Shown here piece after piece: positions 57,966 through 64,000 of a stretch of DNA of 64,000 nt (within the stretch, counting starts at the first letter, position 1; each line of letters opens with the position of its first letter). The DNA comes from Bacillus sp. MUM 116 (GTDB lineage: Bacteria > Bacillota > Bacilli > Bacillales > Cytobacillaceae), in NCBI RefSeq assembly GCF_001866655.1, contig NZ_MLYR01000005.1:62001-126000 (forward strand). Reading direction: 5' to 3'. The notes beneath the pieces are model-generated. The model saw only the letters and a list, made by a program, of their open reading frames with translations. It made no database searches and was not told the DNA's origin. Both the position numbers and the translations under genes were made by a program.

Positions 57966-58604
57966 ATGGGTAGAGAATTTTTAGATGTATTTGAGCAATG
58001 GGCAGATTCGTATGATGAAACGGTCATTGGCCATGATCAAGAATATAAAGAAGTATTTTCGAGTTATGAGAGAATTTTAGAGTTAGTTGCTTCCCGTTCA
58101 TATGGCCATGTGGTGGAATTTGGCGTTGGAACTGGTAACTTAACCAAAAACCTTTTAGCCAGTGGTTTAATTGTGACTGGGATCGAGCCTTCACCCTCCA
58201 TGAGACAAATTGCCGAGGAAAAACTAATGGGTGAGGCAATTATTCTTGATGGTGATTTTCTTGAGTTTCCGGCAATCAAAAACATCGATACATTTGTCAG
58301 CACCTATGCCTTTCATCACCTTACAGATGATGAAAAAGCGGCTGCAATTGAAAAATATAGCATGCTCCTTTCAAAAGGTGGTAAAATAGTGTTCGCGGAT
58401 ACGATGTATGAATCCGAGGAAGATTATAATCATGCAATTTCAAAAGCAAAAAGCGAAGGCTTTCATAATCTGGCAAACGATTTGGAAACTGAATACTATA
58501 CAACAATTCCTGTTTTAAAAAATATATTGGAAAATAACGGATTTAGTGTTTCATTTGAAAAGTGCAACGAGTTTGTCTGGTTAATGGAAGGAGTAAAACG
58601 CTAG
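57966..58604 (+). CDS. yrrT: SAM-dependent methyltransferase YrrT
   Basis: 212 aa. MGREFLDVFEQWADSYD at the start; ATG 57966 is ten bases after AGGAG. SAM motif VVEFGVGTGNLTKNLL (about 44-59), then STYAFHHLTDDEKAAAI (about 104) and VFADTMYESEEDY. Heads the methionine-to-cysteine operon; its methyl acceptor is unknown. It would produce S-adenosylhomocysteine, the substrate of the next gene product. Confidence 0.92.
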   Translation: MGREFLDVFEQWADSYDETVIGHDQEYKEVFSSYERILELVASRSYGHVVEFGVGTGNLTKNLLASGLIVTGIEPSPSMRQIAEEKLMGEAIILDGDFLEFPAIKNIDTFVSTYAFHHLTDDEKAAAIEKYSMLLSKGGKIVFADTMYESEEDYNHAISKAKSEGFHNLANDLETEYYTTIPVLKNILENNGFSVSFEKCNEFVWLMEGVKR

Positions 58605-58617
58605 AAAGAGGTAAGTA

Positions 58618-59313
58618 ATGAAAATCGCAATCATTGGAGCAATGGAAGAAGAAGTAACCTTACTAAGGGACAATATCGATGGGAGAAGTCAAGAAACAGT
58701 GGCAGGCTGTGAATTTACCTTTGGCCAAATGAACGGTACAGATGTGATTTTACTGCGTTCCGGGATTGGTAAAGTAAATGCAGCTATGTCAACGACTATT
58801 CTTCTTGAAAAATATAAACCTGACTATATTATCAATACAGGGTCTGCAGGAGGATTTAATCCATCTCTAAATGTTGGGGATGCGGTCATTTCAACGGAAG
58901 TTCGTCATCACGATGTGGATGTAACCGCCTTTGGTTATGAGTATGGGCAGGTCCCACAGCTGCCTGCTGCATTTACAGCAGATCAAAAGTTAATTGAAGT
59001 TGCAGAAAATGCCGCAAAAGAGCTTGATAATTTTCAAATTGTAAAGGGAGTAATTGCCACTGGGGATTCTTTCATGGAAGATCCTGCACGTGTTGAATTT
59101 GTCCGTTCAAAATTTGATGACCTTCAAGCCGTAGAAATGGAAGCAGCAGCGATTGCCCAAGTAGCACATCAATTTGGTGTTCCATTTGTTATTATCCGTT
59201 CCCTTTCAGATATTGCCGGAAAAGAATCAGAAGTTTCATTTGACCAGTTTATTGACCAGGCAGCACGTCATTCGGCCACATTAGTGATGAAGATGGTAGC
59301 AGCATTGAGATAG
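58618..59313 (+). CDS. mtnN: 5'-methylthioadenosine/S-adenosylhomocysteine nucleosidase
   Basis: 231 aa. Splits adenine from SAH and [14 protein letters not shown] at the start (Glu12), [12 protein letters not shown] (about 48), the [13 protein letters not shown] motif (about 171) and the catalytic Asp in [12 protein letters not shown] (about 193) are intact. Between yrrT and mccA. Confidence 0.97.
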   Translation: MKIAIIGAMEEEVTLLRDNIDGRSQETVAGCEFTFGQMNGTDVILLRSGIGKVNAAMSTTILLEKYKPDYIINTGSAGGFNPSLNVGDAVISTEVRHHDVDVTAFGYEYGQVPQLPAAFTADQKLIEVAENAAKELDNFQIVKGVIATGDSFMEDPARVEFVRSKFDDLQAVEMEAAAIAQVAHQFGVPFVIIRSLSDIAGKESEVSFDQFIDQAARHSATLVMKMVAALR

Positions 59314-59332
59314 ACAAGAAAGTGGTGGAAAA

Positions 59333-60256
59333 ATGAATATTTATAAAAATGTTCATGATTTAATTGGTCATACACCTATGGTAGAAATTAATCACTTTCC
59401 CATGCCGGAAGGTGTCCGTTTATTTGCAAAGCTGGAGTTCATGAATCCAGGAGGAAGTGTTAAGGACCGGCTTGGGGTTGAATTATTAAATGCGGCCTTT
59501 GCAAGTGGAAAAATCCGTGAAGGCAGCACAATCATTGAGCCAACCGCAGGAAATACCGGAATTGGCTTGGCTCTTGCCGCTATCAATAAAGGCGTCCAAG
59601 TCATTTTGTGTGTACCTGAAAAATTCAGCATAGAAAAACAGGAGTTAATGAAGGCGCTTGGAGCAAAAATTGTTCACACTCCGACGGAAAAAGGAATGAA
59701 GGGGGCCATTGCCAAAACGGAGGAACTTCTAAAGGAAATTCCAAATTCTTATTGTCCACAGCAATTTGGTAACCCGGCAAACCCTGAAACGTATTATAAA
59801 ACGCTCGGCCCGGAAATTTGGGAGCAGACGGGTGGCCAAGTGGGTGTCTTTATAGCAGGAGCAGGAACCGGCGGAACCTTTATGGGAACAGCCCGTTATT
59901 TGAAAGACCAGAAAAGGGATGTAAAAACGGTCATCGTTGAACCGGAGGGGTCAATTTTAAATGGCGGTGAATCTGGTCCTCATAAAACAGAGGGTATTGG
60001 AATGGAATTCCTCCCTGGTTATATGGATCCGACTTATTTTGATTCGATTTATACCGTTTCTGATGATGATGCTTTTGTCCTTGTTAAGGAATTGGCAGCA
60101 AAAGAAGGCCTTCTTGTTGGCAGTTCTTCCGGTGCTGCGTTTTATGCCGCTTTAAAAGAAGCAAAAACAGCAGAACCGGGGACAAATATTGTCGTCATCT
60201 TTCCTGATGGAAGTGAACGTTATTTAAGCAAAAAGATTTTTGAAGGGGGCATTTAA
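59333..60256 (+). CDS. mccA: O-acetylserine-dependent cystathionine beta-synthase MccA
   Basis: 307 aa fold-type II PLP enzyme of the CysK family. PLP lysine in NPGGSVKDRLG (about 38-48), PTAGNTGIGLALAA (about 66), GTGGTFMGT (about 179) and GLLVGSSSGAA (about 260). Condenses homocysteine with O-acetylserine to cystathionine. Position and partner gene, not sequence alone, separate it from cysteine synthase. Its stop is adjacent to the mccB start. Confidence 0.93.
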   Translation: MNIYKNVHDLIGHTPMVEINHFPMPEGVRLFAKLEFMNPGGSVKDRLGVELLNAAFASGKIREGSTIIEPTAGNTGIGLALAAINKGVQVILCVPEKFSIEKQELMKALGAKIVHTPTEKGMKGAIAKTEELLKEIPNSYCPQQFGNPANPETYYKTLGPEIWEQTGGQVGVFIAGAGTGGTFMGTARYLKDQKRDVKTVIVEPEGSILNGGESGPHKTEGIGMEFLPGYMDPTYFDSIYTVSDDDAFVLVKELAAKEGLLVGSSSGAAFYAALKEAKTAEPGTNIVVIFPDGSERYLSKKIFEGGI

Positions 60257-61393
<1,137 letters not shown>

Positions 61394-61400
61394 TCAAATT

Positions 61401-61430
61401 GAAGCCCGGCATTTTAGCTGGGCTGTTCTA
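61401..61430 (+). terminator. Possible terminator of the mcc operon
   Basis: AGCCCGGC pairs with GCTGGGCT around ATTTTA; the T-run after it is poor. Confidence 0.6.
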
Positions 61431-61538
61431 TACACATTTATGTGTTAAATTGATGACCATGAAATTTTTGAAATAATAGGCTTTCCCACGAGAGCGTTTA
61501 TTTTTTTTGCCCATTTTAAAAAAAATTGGTAAAAAAGG

Positions 61539-61567
61539 TTTACAAAGTAATTGGATATGGATATAAT
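61539..61567 (+). promoter_or_regulatory. Strong sigma-A promoter of the 26-codon ORF
   Basis: TTTACA (61539-61544), 17 bp, TATAAT (61562-61567). The predicted start near 61574 leaves a leader of about 34 nt. Confidence 0.8.
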
Positions 61568-61607
61568 TACCGTAGTTAGTAAAAAATTCTAAAGGAGGTC
61601 GAATCAA

Positions 61608-61688
61608 ATGATGATGTTAAGTCCAATTTCAGCGAAAACTAAAAATCTGAATATCGTGCATTCGACCAGACTGGAATGGATTGCTTAA
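61608..61688 (+). CDS. 26-residue ORF with excellent translation signals
   Basis: Three tandem ATG codons follow AAAGGAGG with nine-base spacing. The peptide begins MMMLSPISAKTKNLN and ends STRLEWIA. A consensus promoter lies 41 bp upstream and a terminator 26 bp downstream, so the transcript would be about 175 nt and monocistronic. No signal peptide or membrane helix is obvious. Options: a small functional peptide, a leader peptide sensing translation, or a dual-function RNA. I do not recognise it. Confidence 0.6.
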   Translation: MMMLSPISAKTKNLNIVHSTRLEWIA

Positions 61689-61713
61689 CGTGCTTTTTAC
61701 CATACATATCCAT

Positions 61714-61747
61714 GCCGCAGGGAGAATGACGCCTTGCGGTATTTTTG
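61714..61747 (+). terminator. Terminator after the 26-codon ORF
   Basis: GCCGCAGG pairs with CCTTGCGG (one bulge) around GAGAATGACG, then TATTTTTG. Confidence 0.8.
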
Positions 61748-61767
61748 TGCCTAAAAATTGATGGTGC

Positions 61768-61808
61768 TTAAAAAAGCCGCAGGAGGTGTTGCTTCTTGCG
61801 GCCTTTTT
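61768..61808 (+). terminator. Second, related terminator
   Basis: AAAAAGCCGCAG pairs with CTTGCGGCCTTTTT. The shared pattern GCCGCAGG...CTTGCGG..TTTTTGTGCC with the preceding hairpin suggests a tandem duplication. Confidence 0.8.
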
Positions 61809-61890
61809 GTGCCCTTTTTTCAGTCCTTTTGGATATGTACCGCATAATGTGTAGAGGTTATGAAAAATCCTTTAAAGGAGGTGAAATTAT

Positions 61891-62031
61891 ATGACCCTGA
61901 ATATTTTATTCCTTTCCATTACCATTAAAAAACGGCGGATTAGTGTTGAAGAAGCAATCCATCAAGAAATGGTTGAAAAGATTTATCAGGAAAATAAAGA
62001 TCGTCAAATTTACATGCACCATTGGATGTAA
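61891..62031 (+). CDS. yrzI: YrzI family small protein
   Basis: 46 aa: MTLNILFLSITIKKRRISVE, then a charged helix ending YMHHWM. The size, the hydrophobic start with TIKKRR and the place downstream of mccB fit the Bac_small_YrzI family (about 46 residues, often in several copies in bacilli). AAAGGAGGTGA site with ideal spacing. Suspected to be sporulation-related in other species; role unknown. Confidence 0.85.
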   Translation: MTLNILFLSITIKKRRISVEEAIHQEMVEKIYQENKDRQIYMHHWM

Positions 62032-62069
62032 GTACCAAAAATTTGCAGAACAGAAAGGTGGTTTTATAT

Positions 62070-62129
62070 ATGATTTATTTCATTCAAGGAAGAGAAGCTA
62101 GTTTGTGGGTTATGAAAGATACCACATAA
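62070..62129 (+). CDS. Possible 19-residue ORF
   Basis: MIYFIQGREASLWVMKDTT after GAAAGGTGG with nine-base spacing. It lies 38 bp after yrzI and could be its cotranscribed neighbour. Too short to assign; translation is suggested only by the ribosome-binding site. Confidence 0.35.
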   Translation: MIYFIQGREASLWVMKDTT

Positions 62130-62157
62130 CCATCATTAAAATAGGAGGTTATGGATT

Positions 62158-62220
62158 ATGCCGTTGCATTTTGTTTTATTGTCACTTTTCCTAAGAACTA
62201 AAAAAAGAATTCATCATTAA
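62158..62220 (+). CDS. Possible 20-residue ORF resembling the start of YrzI
   Basis: MPLHFVLLSLFLRTKKRIHH after TAGGAGG, nine-base spacing. The hydrophobic run followed by TKKR resembles YrzI residues 1-17 (LNILFLSITIKKRR), so it may be a truncated second yrzI copy. Confidence 0.45.
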   Translation: MPLHFVLLSLFLRTKKRIHH

Positions 62221-62251
62221 TCACATAATTTGATTATTAACAAAATGTTCA

Positions 62252-62326
62252 CACCCCTTAAAGATTGATCCTGTGAAAATATGATAAATTTTAATTAGAC
62301 ATAGCAGAATCATTCTTAAAGGGGTG
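62252..62326 (+). promoter_or_regulatory. Inverted repeat covering the ribosome-binding site of the 25-codon ORF
   Basis: CACCCCTT (62252-62259) is complementary to AAGGGGTG (62319-62326), which is the ribosome-binding site of the next ORF. The 59-nt interval could be the loop of a translational switch. Confidence 0.4.
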
Positions 62327-62332
62327 GGGAAT

Positions 62333-62410
62333 ATGTTGTTTATTGTTGCACTTTCACTTGTTGTTACTGGGGCGATTGGCTGTTATATTGCAGCAGAGGT
62401 AGCAGCATAA
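62333..62410 (+). CDS. Possible 25-residue single-helix membrane peptide
   Basis: MLFIVALSLVVTGAIGCYIA followed by AEVAA: one hydrophobic helix with a Cys at 17 and no basic residues. It follows AAAGGGGTGGGG and is followed by a terminator. It may be a small membrane protein (or a toxin-like or sporulation peptide); no known family is recognised. Confidence 0.5.
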   Translation: MLFIVALSLVVTGAIGCYIAAEVAA

Positions 62411-62420
62411 TGTCAGGACT

Positions 62421-62456
62421 AGAAGCATTGACCATTCAGGTGGTTGATGCTTTTTA
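62421..62456 (+). terminator. Terminator after the 25-codon ORF
   Basis: AAGCATTGACC pairs with GGTTGATGCTT (two G-U pairs), then TTTTT. Confidence 0.8.
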
Positions 62457-62475
62457 ATTGAACTAAAATAACTCC

Positions 62476-62631
62476 GAGAATTGTCCAGCTCCTGCGCCTA
62501 GCCCCTCGAGGGAAAAAATGAACTGCTTTTTTCCTAGGTTGCTTCGGCCCCAGCGATGAAGTCAAAGACCGACTTCACCGCCGGGGCCTCCAGCACTTGT
62601 CGGGGCTGACCAAGGCGCATCCGCTTTTCTT
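62476..62631 (-). repeat. Dispersed GC-rich intergenic repeat, copy 6
   Basis: Starts GAGAATTGTCCAGCTCCTGC and ends AGGCGCATCCGCTTTTCT. The centre pairs CCCCAGCGATGAAGTC with GACTTCACCGCCGGGG, as in copies 2 and 4. It has an extra GAAAAAATG/TTTTTTCC segment. Confidence 0.85.
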
Positions 62632-62654
62632 TTTAAATAAAAATTAATGGACAG

Positions 62655-62684
62655 ACACATTCTCTCTGATTTCTACATAGGAAT
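62655..62684 (+). promoter_or_regulatory. Possible mother-cell (sigma-E/K) promoter of sigK
   Basis: CATAGGAAT at 62676-62684 with ACAC 17 bp upstream resembles a sigma-K -10 and -35. The evidence is weak; B. subtilis sigK is read first by sigma-E and then by sigma-K. Confidence 0.35.
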
Positions 62685-62727
62685 TAGTTATAGGCACTAG
62701 TCTAATATGGCTCGGGGGTGGATGTGT

Positions 62728-63444
62728 GTGTCCGGAATTTTTACGGCTCTCGGTTATTTAGTAAAGGAATTTCTTTTTCTAGTCTCTTATGTAAAAAATA
62801 ATGCCTTTCCGCAGCCTCTGTCTGCTGCTGAGGAAAGAAAATATCTTCGATTAATGGCAGAAGGGGATTCACATGCGCGTAATATGCTGATTGAACATAA
62901 TCTCCGTCTTGTCGCCCATATCGTAAAAAAATTTGAAAATACAGGGGAAGATTCCGAGGATTTAATTTCCATCGGAACCATTGGATTAATTAAAGCTATC
63001 GAGAGCTATTCTGAAGGAAAAGGAACAAAGCTTGCCACTTATGCAGCGCGATGTATTGAGAATGAAATCCTTATGCATCTAAGAGCTCTGAAGAAAACGA
63101 AAAAGGATGTTTCTCTTCACGATCCGATTGGGCAGGATAAAGAAGGGAATGAAATCTCACTCATAGATGTTCTCAAATCAGAATCAGAGGATGTCATCGA
63201 CACCATTCAACTAAACATGGAGCTAGAAAAGATTAGAAAGTACATTGATGTACTGGATGACCGCGAAAAAGAAGTTATCATTGGCCGCTTTGGACTTGAC
63301 TTGCAAAAAGAAAAAACCCAGCGGGAAATTGCCAAAGAACTTGGAATTTCAAGAAGCTATGTATCAAGGATTGAAAAGCGGGCACTGATGAAAATGTTCC
63401 ATGAATTTTATCGGGCAGAAAAAGAGCGGAAGAAAAATCGTTAA
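62728..63444 (+). CDS. sigK: RNA polymerase sigma-K, intact pro-protein
   Basis: 238 aa from GTG 62728 (after GGGGGTGG), giving the pro-sequence [20 protein letters not shown] before [12 protein letters not shown], the usual site cut by SpoIVFB. Region 2 ([20 protein letters not shown]), region 3, and region 4 with the helix-turn-helix [20 protein letters not shown] are complete. Late mother-cell sigma factor for coat and lysis genes. BofC, encoded in this window, belongs to the same checkpoint. The gene is not split by a skin element. Confidence 0.97.
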   Translation: MSGIFTALGYLVKEFLFLVSYVKNNAFPQPLSAAEERKYLRLMAEGDSHARNMLIEHNLRLVAHIVKKFENTGEDSEDLISIGTIGLIKAIESYSEGKGTKLATYAARCIENEILMHLRALKKTKKDVSLHDPIGQDKEGNEISLIDVLKSESEDVIDTIQLNMELEKIRKYIDVLDDREKEVIIGRFGLDLQKEKTQREIAKELGISRSYVSRIEKRALMKMFHEFYRAEKERKKNR

Positions 63445-63451
63445 TGATATA

Positions 63452-63488
63452 AAAATGGAGCGGGAGTTAATCCTGCTCCATTTTTCCG
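63452..63488. terminator. Bidirectional terminator, sigK and the Asp-box gene
   Basis: ATGGAGCGGGA pairs with TCCTGCTCCAT; A-run and T-run flank it between convergent genes. Confidence 0.9.
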
Positions 63489-64000
63489 TTCTTTAAGAGA
63501 ACCTGCCAATTTTTTGCACCATCTGTTGTTTCATAAACATCATTTTTATAAGTAGAAAAAGCAATTTGTTTTCTATTTTTCGGATTAACGGCCAAATATG
63601 TAATCGGATTGTCGTAATCCAAGAAAGGAATCGTCCAATTTTTCATACTTCCTGTTTTCGGGTTAATGGTTTTTAATAGGATGCTTCCATTTTCAACACT
63701 GGAGTAAATAAGTTCATCTCCGATAAATGTAAGCGCTGTTACCATAACAGGTGTTGTAATAAGCTTCATGGTATTTCCATTGTCCTGTGAATAATAAATA
63801 CCTGATCTTGTTGACATTGCCATAATGTCACCGTTAACTGGGTGGACGGCGATCATACCTAGTGAATCGGCTTTAAAACTATTAAATTCGCTTTTCTTCC
63901 AGCTCTTTCCGTTATCCTTTGAATAATTGACACCTGGAGCGAATTTGCCGCTTTGCTCCTCATTTATGACATAAATTCCATTTCCTGAATAGCTTGCGGC
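63467..64000 (-). CDS. C-terminal part of an Asp-box (BNR) beta-propeller protein
   Basis: The frame stays open from the stop at 63467 to the right edge, so at least 177 residues and no start in the window. Asp-box motifs recur: [19 protein letters not shown] and [10 protein letters not shown], each on a propeller blade. Such proteins in bacilli are often exported and annotated as glycosyl hydrolase-like without proof of activity. The start and any signal peptide lie outside. Confidence 0.8.
   Translation of the reverse strand, partial: AASYSGNGIYVINEEQSGKFAPGVNYSKDNGKSWKKSEFNSFKADSLGMIAVHPVNGDIMAMSTRSGIYYSQDNGNTMKLITTPVMVTALTFIGDELIYSSVENGSILLKTINPKTGSMKNWTIPFLDYDNPITYLAVNPKNRKQIAFSTYKNDVYETTDGAKNWQVLLKNGKMEQD

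Noticed and set aside
61608-61688. Macrolide-type (erm) leader peptide
   Set aside because: The HSTRL segment faintly recalls the HSMRL of a known erm leader, but no methylase or ABC-F gene follows and the match is five residues.

Overview
The window is ordinary low-GC Firmicute chromosome. Gene content and order follow the Bacillus subtilis nad-safA-ruv-queA-secDF-relA-hisS-aspS-cymR-alaS-trmR-greA-mcc-sigK segment almost gene for gene. Spore genes (safA, a coxA-like lipoprotein gene, bofC, spoVB, yrzI, an intact sigK), two T-box leaders and a 6S RNA point to an aerobic endospore former of the Bacillaceae, outside the B. subtilis group and possibly Neobacillus-like. The genus is an inference. 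There is no prophage, insertion sequence, tRNA, rRNA or CRISPR array.

Layout. 1-5002: NAD synthesis from aspartate (nadB-nadC-nadA) divergent from a NifS-type desulfurase, with the first codons of a probable niaR at the left edge. 5003-9567: spore genes (safA, a coat-type kinase-like protein, a YhcN/CoxA lipoprotein, bofC). 9749-14135: ruvA-ruvB, DUF2905, queA-tgt and yajC. 14182-20034: membrane genes (yrzE, yrbG, spoVB), comN and a fused secDF. 20179-25925: recJ, apt, relA, dtd. 26124-31433: an SH3/amidase, yrzK, then T-box-hisS-aspS. 31490-37162: 6S RNA, tcdA, a prolyl-4-hydroxylase-like oxygenase, an ABC exporter pair and rarA. 37476-45512: cymR-iscS-mnmA, yrrB, recD2, yrrD, two tiny genes and yrrI. 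45548-50914: T-box-alaS, ireB-like, ruvX, yrzB, mltG. 51142-57841: trmR-trhP1-trhP2-udk, greA, pbpI, yrrS. 57966-61393: the methionine-to-cysteine operon yrrT-mtnN-mccA-mccB. 61394-62460: a patch of very small ORFs. 62728-64000: sigK and the end of an Asp-box protein.

How the genes work together. tRNA decoding is a strong theme: queA and tgt (queuosine at G34), iscS and mnmA (2-thiouridine at U34), trhP1/trhP2 and trmR (5-methoxyuridine at U34), tcdA (cyclic t6A37), dtd, and three aminoacyl-tRNA synthetases, two of them behind T-boxes. Sulfur is the second theme: CymR, its neighbour IscS, and the yrrT-mtnN-mccAB operon with a CymR-like site. Stringent response, recombination (RuvAB, RecJ, RecD2, RarA, RuvX) and cell-wall genes fill the rest.

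The least explained material is non-coding or very small. (i) Three intergenic mini-arrays of degenerate words have an exact 21-bp period. (ii) A compact three-way-junction RNA candidate ending in a U-run lies upstream of trmR. (iii) A strong vegetative promoter drives a 26-codon ORF that ends in a terminator, beside yrzI and three more tiny ORFs. (iv) yrzE has no ATG, GTG or TTG start. (v) A dispersed GC-rich repeat occurs six times, once reduced to its two ends. (vi) The pbpI ribosome-binding site is embedded in the greA terminator.
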